Source of the DNA: Labyrinthula sp. Ha
Taxonomy: Eukaryota > Sar > Bigyra > Labyrinthulida > Labyrinthulaceae
Assembly: GCA_015227615.1 (NCBI GenBank)
Contig: JAALGZ010000007.1
Coordinates: 1-64,000 of the forward strand
Direction of reading: 5' to 3'
DNA length: 64,000 bases
The position numbers were made by a program, and so were the translations under genes. Below, in pieces: positions 34,891 to 45,739 of this stretch (position 1 is its first letter; each line of letters begins with the position of its first letter). Below the pieces are notes generated by a model. The model made no database searches. It had not been told where the DNA came from and saw only the letters and a list, made by a program, of their open reading frames with translations.

Positions 34891-35030
34891 TGATCGTTCT
34901 TCCAGTAGAGTAGAACCGTTTTTTTTGCACAAATATATTGCGTTGACGGTTATAACAAGATTATCTATATTTCAACGACTATATTACATAAACTAGTTTG
35001 CTACATCAAACGTATAAGAGAGGACTCACA
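34891..35030 (-). repeat. Gypsy 3' LTR (140 bp)
   Basis: On the plus strand it begins TGATCGTTCTTCCAG and ends AGAGGACTCACA. It pairs with 41592-41732. The bases just inside (minus strand AGGGGCAA) could be the polypurine tract. Confidence 0.9.
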
Positions 35031-35044
35031 TTGCCCCTAGCAAA

Positions 35045-35610
35045 CTATGTTTCCTTGAAAGCATCCAAAATCTCTGCTTCGTACTCGGTATGCAGACTAA
35101 ACCTTTGTGCCAACTCAAGTCCAATAGTAATCCACCGCTCCCTACAATTCCAAGGTCGGCCAAAGTATTCTACAAATCTGGCATCGGTAGTGAATGCATT
35201 TTCAATCATCTCGTATAGTTTCTGAGGTTTCCTTGACTGGTCTCTTCGCGGTTCCATTATAACATCAACACCGAAGTTCGACTGCGTCTGTAACCTTGAT
35301 TTATTTCCTACTTGTATCATTAGACAAGTTTCCTTTCCACGGTTGAAGTACGGGCCTATCGAAGAAGAAACTTTTCCATTCCTGCTCATTTTAATCCAAG
35401 TGATGGTCTCAACTATACGCCAATCATTATATTCAAACAACTTCAGAACCTGTTGTTCTACATTGTGTATTGCCCAGAGAAACACATATCCATTTTTCAC
35501 GGTCGAGATCAGTTTTTTCAATGGTATCTCGTCAAAATCAAGCTGCGGATAAGTAATCGCTGGTCCACGTAACGGGGAGTCACCAGCAAGCTTCCAAGGT
35601 GGATCTAGTA
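35045..35610 (-). pseudogene. MT-A70 family adenine-N6 methyltransferase domain inside the gypsy element
   Basis: The minus strand reads the MT-A70 signature in order. The catalytic DPPW tetrad is at 35594-35605. It is followed by GYVFLWAIHNVEQQ, ETITWIKMSRNG, FNRGKETCLM, VDVIMEPRRDQSRKP, LYEMIENAF and EYFGRPWNCRERWITIGLEL. This matches the catalytic core of METTL3/IME4, METTL4 and ciliate MTA1 proteins, which transfer a methyl group from S-adenosylmethionine to N6 of adenine in RNA or DNA. The DPPW form is that of catalytically active members rather than the METTL14-like partner. The domain lies inside the LTRs and only about 14 bp from the 3' LTR, in the same orientation as pol. It therefore travels with the element. 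Whether its substrate would be element RNA, cDNA or host DNA is unknown. It is part of a broken element. Confidence 0.88.
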
Positions 35611-35639
35611 TTGCCCCTTAGAACATCAAGCCATTTTTG

Positions 35640-36240
35640 AGAATAAACTCCTTCAAGTAGCTGGGATCCTTCAAGTCATAGTGCAGCGGTATGCTAAGTT
35701 TCGGAAAGATGTGGTATTGTGCTTCAAACCTGGCCGCGTTCACTGAAATCCTGTTATTCTCTCCATCCAGCGTAACCGCAAACCTCTGGCCATCGAAGTG
35801 TAAATGCTCCGGTATCTTGAAGTTTTCCTGCTTCCATACTTTGCTTTGCCATAATCTTGTTTTTGCTTTAAAAACAATATCCAGCTCCTCGATTACTTGC
35901 TCTAGCATATCGTCCTTTTCCACCAATGCCGTGATCCTATAAATTTCGTGTTCAAGCTCTTTCCACCTTATCGTCGGGTAAACTCTGCTCAATTCCTTCT
36001 TACTCGCAACGCTCTTCAGGTGCGCGAGTTTTTCACTTCTAAGCTCTGGTGTATCCATGCGCCTAAAATACACAATGTCTTCCTTTCTCCTTATTGGCTT
36101 GGGCCTTGTAAATCTACATAAATGAAACCACCTGTTGCATAAGCTTCTAGCCTTGGACCATAAGCGTTCCTTTTTCTTGTAAAACCTTGATCCATATCGT
36201 GCAAAGTTATGCTCTGCTGCTTGTGCTGGGTCCATCTTCA
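35640..36240 (-). pseudogene. Gypsy charged region of unknown function upstream of MT-A70
   Basis: A basic and acidic, probably helical stretch (MDPAQAAEHNFARYGSRFYK near its start, then ELEHEIYRITALVEKDDMLE) ends just upstream of the MT-A70 core, in the same orientation. It is not a known gag, envelope or pol part. Its position suggests an N-terminal part of the methyltransferase module, perhaps for substrate or partner binding. Its end (YDLKDPSYLKEFILKNGL) resembles the lead-in strand before MT-A70 domains. No domain is recognised. Confidence 0.5.
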
Positions 36241-36529
36241 GCTTTGTGTATTCCTCTATGCTCTGCTTCCAACACTGTCTTCGTAGCTGCGTATAAAGCT
36301 GTTGTGTATTCTTGCCCGGGAGGGAGTTCCCTTGGTGGATGGCCTTGTAGTTTCCTCTTCCGAAAACACAGCAACACTGTCGGAGGATGAGTTTCTCAAT
36401 GTTCAGTCATCCCCTGCTACCCGAGGGGGTGCGTCTGCTGTTATCCATCGCATGTAAGTTTATTCTCCTTGTTCTTCCTTCCTGGAGGATCCCTGTCACT
36501 ACCTTGTACGCATCCTCTTTCAACTTCTT

Positions 36530-36680
36530 CTTTCCTGTTATATCCAGCAAATATTTGCGAACCAAGTTTGGCACGACCTCCACTAATGTTTCCAGTGGTT
36601 CCCAGGAGTCATCCCTCTTCGTGAACCCTAACCACCTTATTAAAGGAAAATATCCTTCCATATTGACCTTCAGATCAAAA
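36530..36680 (-). pseudogene. Gypsy chromodomain
   Basis: The minus strand reads EGYFPLIRWLGFTKRDDSWE followed by PLETLVEVVPNLVRKYLLD. The Y-x-(V/I)-x-W-x-G-(F/Y)...(S/T)-WEP-x-E-x-L pattern is the chromodomain core, placed directly after the integrase C terminus as in chromoviruses. There it reads histone marks and guides integration to particular chromatin. Confidence 0.75.
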
Positions 36681-36689
36681 ATACGTTAC

Positions 36690-37920
36690 ACTACTAGGGC
36701 TCCGTAGTCTCTTTTAAAGTGCTCCACCAGCTCCGCTGGTGGCTCAAATAAGCTTCCGTTGTACCACCACATCCTCAAAGCATGAACCGTGAACTCTTTT
36801 CCCGTTAAGCTCGTCACCTTGTAGATATTTGGGCTAACTATTTCTGTAATCTGAAACGATCCCTGCCATTTTAACTTCAGTTTCATGCGCTTCCTATGTG
36901 TATTCTCCGAGCTAATCATCACCCATTCTCCTAAGTTGTATTGTAAGACTAGACTTCTATATCTGCGTTTGTATCCCTCGTTTACATTTGGTCTCTGTGT
37001 TTTCACGAACTCGTAGATGGTATCCTGTTTTTCCTTGATAACTTCTCCTAACTCCAATGCATGCTGCACGATCCGTTCCGGGTTCTCCGCCTTTATTTTC
37101 CGGCTCTTATTCTTCTCCTCCAGCACTCTAACTAAGTGCCTTGATATCAACGGGTCCTGGGTGTCGTTTCTCTCTTCTTCCGTGATCCCTAAATACAACT
37201 CATTTCGAGTTCAGTTCTTGTTCCTCTTTGTTCGCGACATATTTAGTACTGCCATGATATATGGTAAAAGCTGTGGCCATTCGCTTGAGCTGTAGCTCAA
37301 TTCTGAGCACATGGAGCGTAGTAATCTCAGGACACGTACGTTTTCCACTTCAACTCCGCCATTCGTCTACGGAGCATACGAAACGGCGAATGATTGCGAA
37401 AATCGCAATCACTGTGAGAGCTCTTCTAGGAGTATGTTTGCAAAATGGCTTCCACTATTTGTAAGTAAGATAAATTCGTTTTTAGTTCCAATCATGCATG
37501 CCAATCCAGTATCGATTTCATCACGGCGAATGCATTGCATGTTTTTCCGTAAGAAAGCGAGGTTTTTCTTGTAAGATCGTCCATTAAAATAAGTATATAT
37601 CCACTGTCGTTAACGAATAAAAAATCTGCTCTAAGTATTTCCCCTTTTTTCTCACCCAGGATCATTTCATGGTGGGGTGTTCAGATTAACGAGAGGACCC
37701 TGTTGCAGTCTACATATTTGGTATGTAAATGCTTCAAACTTCCTTGAGCTCTACATCCTTTTCCCACTGGAACTCGTAGTTATCTTCCAGCGCTTTGATT
37801 TCCTGCGTGACGCTTGTTTGTAACATGTAGATGTGATTATGCACGATTACTCTCCGCGCTACCTTTTTCGGGATCTTCAGATTTTCTTCTCTGCTTTTGC
37901 GTTTTTCTTCGCCCAATTAT
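36690..37920 (-). pseudogene. Gypsy integrase region
   Basis: Recognisable from the C-terminal segment (VQRPNVNEG-like linker, GEWVMISSENTHRKRMKLKL, KWQGSFQITEIVSPNIYKVT), typical of the GPY/F module. Upstream are core pieces with NSGSHFA and TNGGVEVEN, corresponding to the DNGSQF and NG..ERxN motifs. The region is broken in several places. Confidence 0.75.
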
Positions 37921-37989
37921 TATTTGAGTTCCTCCTCGGTGAGCTTTTTCCAGGATCCTTTATACAATGGGCTCATGAAGGATAGGCTT

Positions 37990-38600
37990 TATTCGTCCAT
38001 CCTCCTCATGAGTTCTTTCAGTGTCGGGTTATCTTCCTCGTTCGCATCCTCGGCATCGTCGTGCAACTCAGCTAGGACTATCTTAGACTCCTCTATCGCA
38101 GCATCTGGGTTGTCCCATCTGCTTATCATGTCAGCCATTATATTCTCTTCTCCTTTTATGTGGAAAAAGCATAAATTAGAATCTTGTATCCTGAAAGCCC
38201 ATCTTCCCAGCCTTGTCATCTGGGTTTTATTTGCAGCCCATCTTAATCGCGCTAGAAAAATCAAATTCTTGTGGTCTGTATAGACCCTCACTCTCTCCGG
38301 GTGCCCTTTGAGCATGAAATCCATCTTGCACATTATCTTGAGTATGGGGTACATTTCCTTCTGCGAGATGTGCCATCCTTTCTTGTTATGTATGAAAGTG
38401 CCGCTAAGAAGCCCAATCGGGTACTGTTTTCTATCCAGAAGTGGTAAGCTATCTTCTTCGTACTCGGACTGGGACAGAAAGGAAGACCAATGGTAGACTG
38501 AAGCGTCTGTGAATATATTTAACACTCTCCTTGGGTTGTAGTAAAAAAGGTTTCGTTCAATTACTTTGCTTATTTTACTTAAAAAATCCATCCAAGCCTC
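37990..38600 (-). pseudogene. Gypsy RNase H region
   Basis: Contains VLNIFTDASVYHWSSFLSQ, with the catalytic Asp in TDAS, then GTFIHNKKGWHISQKEMYPI and VYTDHKNLIFLARLRWAANK, the standard Ty3 RNase H order. It then runs into MADMISRW at its end. Confidence 0.85.
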
Positions 38601-38619
38601 TTTATGTTTTTCTGTCTAT

Positions 38620-39860
38620 GCGATTGGTACCTCTAGCTTCTTCATCTTGGACATCTTCATACCTAATTTCACTGCTCCTTTCAATTTACCTCTTACCTCG
38701 CTCAGTTTGTCTTCAGTTGGCGCAAGCCAGTTGCATACATAGAGCACACTGGCCATCTGGTATTGAAGAATTGGCTGCGTCATGGTCAAGATTGTCTTGT
38801 AGTATTCCTTGTTAAAGTGGTAGGTTCCTCCACTAATTATCCGTCCGCAGTACTTGATCTCCTTAGCAATCAGTTCACATTTCGTGGCGTTTAATCTAAC
38901 CTTTTTCTTAATAAAAGCCTTTAAAACCTCGTCAAGCATCTCTAGATATTCCTCAACTTCTATAGCGTATAAAAGTACATCGTCTACCCACTGCATTAGC
39001 CCCTTTTTTATCGCGTCTGGTTCCACATATCCTGTCTTTTCTAAGATTTCCCTATAAATTATATCCTGAAATAACATTGGGGAGTTTTTCCAGTCCTGTA
39101 CTGTTCCTTGGAACTCATAGGCTCATCCCCAAGGGGTTATTAAGTTGAAATACTCCCTTGATGCTGAGTGAATGGGGAGGTAATCGAACCCACTCATTAG
39201 ATCCGGTGCTCCATAGTATCTAGCTTCTCTGGACCTCTGCAACTGTTGTTCCAAGTGGGGTAACTGGAGCGCGGTCCTGATCGTGAGGTCATTTATTTGG
39301 CGCATATCTACGACTAGACGAAACTTCTTTCTTTCATCATCCGATTTCTTTGGTACAACATGTATCGGTGCACTAAACACTGGATCCATTGAACGCTTAA
39401 TAATTCCTGTGTCTTCCAACTCTATTAACCTCATTTTCAGCCACTTTTCTTCTATCTCTCCTACTGGGCTCGGCTTGACATTTAGGCCTGGTGGGGCTCC
39501 TGGTATCAAATGCATGTGTACTGGACTCAAAGCACTCATTTGTCCTGTTCCTTGTAACAATCCAAAAGCATCAATGTTCGCAGTGACAACTCTGAGTATC
39601 TTCGCTTTTTCATTCTTGGTCAAAAACTCTGTATTATTTAGCTTTTCCTTGAATATTTTTATTATTTTTCTTCTTTCCACCTCTTTTTCCAAGTTTGGTC
39701 CGTCCCCTCTAAAATATTTTGTTTCCGGCAGTTGGTCAGAAGTCAGTTCAATATCTATTCCCGTTAAAATTACTGGTTTATCCGAAGGGAGTTGAAGGGT
39801 TCTCGCTCCCTTTTCTATGTTATATCTTTCTTCAGAAGGCTCAAAGCTCACTTCCAAGTT
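38620..39860 (-). pseudogene. Gypsy reverse transcriptase region
   Basis: The fingers part reads KKFRLVVDMRQINDLTIRTA and PHLEQQLQRSREARYYGAPD. The palm has QWVDDVLLYA, a WVDD form of the YxDD box, followed by FIKKKVRLNATKCELIAKEI. Order and motifs are those of Ty3/gypsy RT. Confidence 0.85.
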
Positions 39861-40129
39861 GTGATATATATATCAATTTTTTGCAAACTCTTCAGGTGTA
39901 TTTCATTCTCTCTTCTTTGGCTTTCCAAATAAGCAGCTGTTAATACGAATTTCTTTTTGCGAACCGTGTCGGGTGAATCATGTTCTGTTTCTTCCTCTTG
40001 TGTTGGAGTGAGGTTGGAGGAAGAGTGGCTCAGCTCCGGAGTTTCCTTTCCGTCGACGCCTACATTTCAATTTTGACGCGTGTTAATATAGGGTGCCAAC
40101 AAGTTTCTTTCCCATGGAACCAGCTTAGA

Positions 40130-40430
40130 GAGGGCCTATTCTGGAATAGCTCCCATCTTGAAGAGAGTCTCCCTTCCTACGTATAAATCCGAAACTCCAC
40201 AATCCTCCACTAGAAAGATCCTTCTGGTTCCCAAATGCACAGGGTCTTGGGTATCCACTCTTACTCTCAAAGTGATCTCTCCTACCTTTGTTATTGGTAA
40301 AGGTGTCTTGTTCGCGAGCTTCACCGCTAATCCACTGTGTGCAGGAGCTAGCATTGTGCAATAATGCTTGTGAAGTTTTGCGTTAACGATAATCTTCCCC
40401 GTTCCTGAGTCGAGGCACCCTGGAATCACG
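40130..40430 (-). pseudogene. Gypsy aspartic protease region
   Basis: Starts with IPGCLDSGTGKIIVNAKLH, where LDSGT is the aspartic-protease active-site triplet. It continues as a beta-rich retropepsin-like domain (PITKVGEITLRVRVDTQDPV, LYVGRETLFKMGA). Confidence 0.7.
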
Positions 40431-40579
40431 TTCCATTTTCTAGTAGAATCTAAAACTTCGATGAAACGAACTGTCTTGGCTCTTGGTTCCTGCGCGACAA
40501 AAGTTCTCCCTCTGGATCTGCCTCGCTGTCTTTGTGTATATCTTCTAGGGCCGTTATTTCCATCGTTGGAGTGGTTTTA

Positions 40580-41520
40580 GTTGCTGTCCAATGAATGCGT
40601 TTTCCTTTTGTCACATGAAGTTGCAAAGTGTCCTTCCTCTCTACATAGAAAACATCTCTTGGCTTCCAATCCCGTTTGTATTGCATTGAGTGCTATGACA
40701 ATTTTCTCCACCGGGTTTACCGTACTGGGATCCATGAGTGCATTGTCGGTTTCTACCAGAGGTTGGGTGACTTGTACTATGTCCTGTTTCTGGACTGGTA
40801 TATAACTTGGTACACTCACGATTCCTCTGGATCTTATCATTGCATCTTCAGTAGGGCCCATCTTTTCCAGGTGTGTTGCAAAATCCGAGATCGTAGTAAC
40901 CTCAGGGAAAGTGTCCAGAAAGTTCTATCATTCACCGGGAAGTATTGAGGTAAGATTTTCACTAGTGTTTTTATAACTCCCTTCTGGGCTCCTTTCGACA
41001 GGTTACGATCTGGTCCCAAAATTTCCCGGGCTCTTAGGATGAATATGCGTATGGCTTCCAATCCACTTTGTGCTTCACTAGGCCACTGTAGTTCTTTTCT
41101 CAACCATGAGATGCTGTGTTTGATCCTGCTCTCCGCTTGTAGTTTCTCGATGTTATCTAGATGTTGCAAAACCGCCTCTGTATTGTCCACGTTGATTCCA
41201 TGGCTTCTGATATTATAGATGACTTGTCCTCTCAGCCATTCACTTACATCCATAGAAGGATCCTTAGCTCGTGCCCTCTTAAATCTTACCAAGAAGTCCA
41301 GTAGTGGTTCTCTGTCGAGGCTCTTTAAAGTTTCCAGTTTCGGCGGACGCATTGTGGGGCTGTTCAACCCACGGATTGCCTCGAGCAAAGTTTGATCTAT
41401 ATTAATAGAGTTTCCTGGGCTGTTAGCGCTTTTTCCTTTTTTTCCGGACATTAGTGTGTATCTTCGATTGCCTATGAAAATGATATATCTAGGTCTTCTG
41501 TCGGGCCCTAATTCCAAATG
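40580..41520 (-). pseudogene. gag: Gypsy gag region with zinc knuckle
   Basis: An open gag-like stretch begins MELGPDRRPRYIIFIG just inside the 5' LTR. It contains a helical capsid-like part (LREPLLDFLVRF-like segment, SEWLRGQVIYNIRSHGINVD, ISWLRKELQWPSEAQSG) and ends with a CCHC knuckle (CFLCREEGHFATSC) near 40613-40654. Confidence 0.75.
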
Positions 41521-41591
41521 AAAGTTTTCCTCGTTAATCCTTCCTTAAAGATAGGTATTTTCTCTACTAAAATTATGATTTGAAGCTTCAA

Positions 41592-41732
41592 TGATCGTTC
41601 TTCCAGTAGAGTAGAACTGTTGTTTTTTGCCCAAATATATTGCGTTAACGGTTATAACAAGATTATCTATATTTCAACGACTATATTACATAAACTGGTT
41701 TGCTACATCAAACGTATAAGAGAGGACTCACA
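41592..41732 (-). repeat. Gypsy 5' LTR (141 bp)
   Basis: Counterpart of 34891-35030 with about five or six differences. It ends about 250 bp upstream of the potassium-channel start codon and faces away from it. Confidence 0.9.
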
Positions 41733-41983
41733 AGACCCACAATCTAACAAAAAGTAACAAACCACATTCATTGGAGTTTACTGGGTAAATAAAACAGATA
41801 TTTTTATTGGTCTAGATATTCAGTTCTGGGTGTTTGATTGGATGGTTTGTTCTATTACAGCATCCAAGCATCAGTATCGAATATCAATAAGTAACCGATA
41901 AGTAGATAAATATCGATTCCATTTGAATGTTCCGTTTTGAAAAACTGCTTCAGTTGAACTGTGAATAAACTTCTGATAAAGTC

Positions 41984-43153
41984 ATGTCATCCCCAAACAT
42001 GCGAAAAAGCTTACAAGAAAATCTACCAGATGGCACAATTATTAATAAATTTATATGTGGAACAGTGCAAAGTACCCTTGGAGTTATGGCTTTTCTCCTT
42101 GTATTACTTTTTGCCTTTGCACTGGGCATCGCAGCCTTCGAAGGAGAACGTGAAGTGGAAGAAAACGAAGAATTTCAAGCTCTTATGAGTGCAGTTAGTG
42201 GCCTTTTGTCAGAGGAACAGCTAAATCAACTTACTAAATTTCTGGATAGAGATCTTGTTCGTGGTGTGGAAGGTTTTTCTTCCTTCGATGCAGACTCAGC
42301 AACTTGGAGTGATTCCAGCGCAGATGCGTTTCTTTCGGCGACTAGTTATACCTTTGATCTCGCTTCTACTATTGGTTATGGATCTTTTACTGCACAAACA
42401 ATAGGTGGTCGTGCTATTTCTTTAGTATGCATAATCGTAGTTTTTCCAGTAGCTGTAGTTGCATACACAAGATTTGCTGATTCAATCTACACTGCTTTTG
42501 CTTCTGTTGCCTTGAGTTCAGACTCTAACTATAAAAAAGTTATGAAGAAATATGATGAGCAAGGACATGGATATCTAGATATTAAAGAATTGCATTTGAT
42601 TTTTGAAGATCTTGGAATAAACGTGACAAATGAACAGTGTGAGAAAATTCTCGCAATGTATGATATAAATAATGATAAACATCTAGATGAATATGAGTTT
42701 AGAAAACTTTGTTTAAACCTTGATATTAACCTTGGTTTGCTTGCTCGGGAATATTTTCAAGTGGAGTTTGCGTTGATTAGTTTTTGTTTGTATAACATAA
42801 TTTTTGCAATCACTTTCTTTTTTGTATTAAGGGGAACTGAAGATGAGTTTAGTTTTTTTGAAAGTGTTTACTTTGTTATTGTAACAGTCAGCACAGTGGG
42901 TTTAGGAGATATTGTTCCACCTCAAAGGTATAGAGCTTTATTCAGTCTTTTTGCATTTGTTGGTGTTGGATTTACTGCGTTACTTTTTAAGGCTGTTGTG
43001 GACGAGATTTATACCAGGACAGATTTGAGAAAAAGGTATTTAAGAAAAAATTTAGAGCCAATTTTTGAGAAGGGCAAAAGAGTTTCTTTTCAAGTTGTAA
43101 GTGAAAGTGGTGATGAACGCAGAGATAATGTTGTCGAAGAACAGGATGTATAG
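41984..43153 (+). CDS. Two-pore-domain potassium channel with EF hands between the pores
   Basis: Intronless 389-residue membrane protein. Layout: TM1 (about 32-52), pore loop 1 with selectivity filter TIGYG (129-133), TM2 (144-162), a cytosolic linker with two EF hands, TM3 (261-283), pore loop 2 with TVGLG (304-308, then D), TM4 (318-339) and a charged tail rich in Lys/Arg then Glu/Asp. EF loop 1 is D191-E202, with Gln and His at ligand positions 3 and 5, so possibly weak. EF loop 2 is D227-E238 and canonical. Two such subunits should form one K+ pore, and Ca2+ binding to the linker probably gates it. Plant TPK channels carry EF hands at the C terminus, so placement between the pore repeats is unusual. 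Membrane location (plasma or vacuole) cannot be told. Ends at TAG; all glutamines use CAA or CAG. Confidence 0.92.
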   Translation: MSSPNMRKSLQENLPDGTIINKFICGTVQSTLGVMAFLLVLLFAFALGIAAFEGEREVEENEEFQALMSAVSGLLSEEQLNQLTKFLDRDLVRGVEGFSSFDADSATWSDSSADAFLSATSYTFDLASTIGYGSFTAQTIGGRAISLVCIIVVFPVAVVAYTRFADSIYTAFASVALSSDSNYKKVMKKYDEQGHGYLDIKELHLIFEDLGINVTNEQCEKILAMYDINNDKHLDEYEFRKLCLNLDINLGLLAREYFQVEFALISFCLYNIIFAITFFFVLRGTEDEFSFFESVYFVIVTVSTVGLGDIVPPQRYRALFSLFAFVGVGFTALLFKAVVDEIYTRTDLRKRYLRKNLEPIFEKGKRVSFQVVSESGDERRDNVVEEQDV

Positions 43154-43676
43154 TTATTCAGGGCTTACTAGATTATTCGTCAGGTTTATTAGATTTTTTC
43201 TAAAAAATAAGAAGAGATAAAAAATTTTTCTTTCCACCATAGAGGTTACAAAAGGTTAGATTGCTTCCAGTATGGAAAGGGAAATGTGTCCTCAAAGAGT
43301 TCATGTTCTGGTTACAAAAATGTATCAGACACAAGGCTGGTAATGAGGAGAAACAAACAAATATATACCTAGTACACAGTAAGCTGCATAGTTGCATCTG
43401 TTTCGTCGACTTTACCTTCTTAGCTCCTCGGTTTTTCTGTTATTGAAAAATCATTATCTTTTCATTTGGTTGGACTTGGCATTCAGTTGATTAATTATAT
43501 TTCGTACATAAAATTTGTTATCGGTATTAAACCATAAGAAAAATCACCCAAAATCATTAAGGTTTGTTACTGGTGATATTTCCGTTTATTCCTTTATTTT
43601 ATTAAATTTCCAAACACAAGAAGATTATCTCGTTTTGGTCTTGGTTAAGTCTCATCGATAAATATTCTTGATTGTA

Positions 43677-43698
43677 ATATATATATATATATATATAT
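43677..43698. repeat. (AT)11 microsatellite
   Basis: 22 bases of uninterrupted AT repeat downstream of the potassium-channel gene. Confidence 0.95.
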
Positions 43699-44842
43699 TG
43701 ATTCCAGGAGTTATATAACTGTGCCCAAATCCTCTGTGAGTAGAATATGTTGTTCCAAAGGAGAAATACGAAACAAGTATCCAAAACAAATACCCACTTA
43801 CACCAAGGTAACGAGAATAGAAAGAGACATAACATGGAAGGCCAGCATAAGCAAATAGCACCAAAGCTCACAAATTCGCTGCTAGTATTAAAAGACATTA
43901 AGATGGAATAGCACTTCACTTGAAGCAGAGCAAGAGAAAATTGAGATCAGAATTTTACAGGGGAGGTTAGAAGGAAGATGATCAAATAATGGAGAGAAAC
44001 AGAAATACAGTTAAAGCGCTAAGGCTTTTAAGTGATCTTTACAACTAAGTAATAGTATATTTTGATAGCTTTGCTATCGAGCAGTTTAATAGTAGTTCGT
44101 TTTGTATAACTTGTATTCCTTCCGTTCTGTCATTTATTCGCACGCCACTCTAACAATAACAAAACAACCTAGTCGTATACTTCAACTGGGCCTAACGTAA
44201 ATATCTTTATATTATTACACGAGATAACTAATTTTCTAACAGAATATTATTGGAACTATCCAAACCTACTTTGGGCTATGTTTAATTATAACACCATTTA
44301 TTTTAAGTCGGTTTCTAACCTGGGGTATCTATACTGGGCGAGTCAAAAATACACGGGAATATACAATATTGATCTGGTTCCCATAGACTGAAACATAGAT
44401 TTTCCTACACGTATGCCATTAAGCAATACCAGAAACCTTTCCAAATCTCGCCTGTATGTTGAGTTAAACATCTTCCACTAAATGAAGTGCTAAATTAGTA
44501 GGCTCATATAGTCTAGAGCAATATGCAAACAGAAAAAAAAACACCAAGAAACTATGAAAGACAAAATAACCAGTTTCTTCCCATTGTGTCCTATGTTTAA
44601 TAGAGAAAAACAGAGAAACAAGGTGTCTACTTAATGCAACTTATAAAATGTCTTAGCCATTTTTCTTATATCCTATGCAAAGAACAAAACTAAAAGAAAC
44701 CCTGAAAGGCAAAAAAATACAGCTCTTCAATGATGGCACAAAATATAAGGTTGAATGATACATAAAACACTGTCAATATTTTGGATCTCGTGGACTAGTA
44801 TTATAATGGACTGGAAAATATTAACCTTGGGCGCAAGAATAA

Positions 44843-44853
44843 GGGGGGGGGGG
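44843..44853 (+). repeat. Run of 11 guanines
   Basis: Homopolymer G11 in strongly AT-rich DNA. A second run of equal length occurs at 51797-51807. Confidence 0.95.
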
Positions 44854-45739
44854 AATAGCTGATCCAACAGCATCGGAAATTATGATTGGAACACAAAGAA
44901 GCCGAGAAGGTTAAATTGAGATCTAGAAAGAAAACCTAGATAAAAAAATCTCAGTCATCAATACTTCAAGGTACATGGAACTGATGCTACTAAGAATGTT
45001 TCTAGGGGTAAGCTGAAAAGTGTAACCTATGGTGAAGCTTTAAGATTCATACAATATCATGTGTTCAAAAAGTGCACATGCTTGTAAAGAATATGTGGAA
45101 ACTATAAAAACTATATGGCCATTTATCAAATGGATGCAGAAGCTCGTAAGCTATGTATTCGGTAGAGGATAGAGAAATAATACCATGTGGGATCTTTTCT
45201 TCGTATAGACTGTAGCTATGAAAACGGTTCAGAAGCCGGCGACAGAGTATGCAAGTAAATTCCTTGTAAATACTTATCAGGTATATCTTCCAGGCTTTTA
45301 TTTGACATTGGGATTTAAGTCCAAGACTTCCTTTCAGAGAAGGAGTTTGTTGTTTTCCAGGAAGTTGTTGCCTCTTTAAGGACCAAACGACCAACGGGAT
45401 GGTATGTCTTATTATTGATGGATTGTCGACTCAAAACAAAATATAATATTATTCCATTGTAACCCACTTTATCCACCACGAGTTCAAGATACGATCCGGT
45501 TACTTTGTAATGATTGGATTTTCCTTTGCCTTATGTTAGTTTAGTGGAATCTTCGTGATGAGAGGGAAAAAGAACGGAGGAACTTAATCATAGCATTGGC
45601 AAAAAGTTAGGTTTTCTTCAACATTTCTACATCTTAATAGAGAAAACTTCTCATACGTGATATTTATAAATAGTATTTTCCAAAAAAGAATGGCAAAATC
45701 ATATGAAGATGACACAGAAGTAAATGTTCTTGTATAAGA

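Larger units (their letters stand above)
34891..41732 (-). mobile_element. Broken Ty3/gypsy chromovirus carrying an MT-A70 methyltransferase domain
   Basis: Bounded by LTRs at 34891-35030 and 41592-41732 with TG..CA ends and a 4-bp target duplication (AGAC at 34887-34890 and 41733-41736). Read on the minus strand the parts are gag with zinc knuckle, aspartic protease, RT, RNase H, integrase, chromodomain, a charged region of unknown role and an MT-A70 type adenine methyltransferase that abuts the 3' LTR. The integrase-after-RT order and the chromodomain place it among Ty3/gypsy chromoviruses. The LTRs differ at roughly 4% of sites, so insertion is older than that of the copia tandem. The coding part is broken in roughly ten places. 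It lies between the Asp-rich gene and the potassium-channel gene. Confidence 0.9.
43154..45739. other. Intergenic, no gene supported
   Basis: AT-rich. It contains an (AT)11 repeat at 43677-43698 and a run of 11 G at 44843-44853. Open stretches at 43602-43919 and 45065-45394 on the minus strand show no family resemblance. Confidence 0.6.

Noticed and set aside
34891-36240. MT-A70 domain as an independent host gene next to the element
   Set aside because: It lies inside the paired LTRs with an intact 4-bp duplication outside them, is co-oriented with pol, and abuts the 3' LTR.
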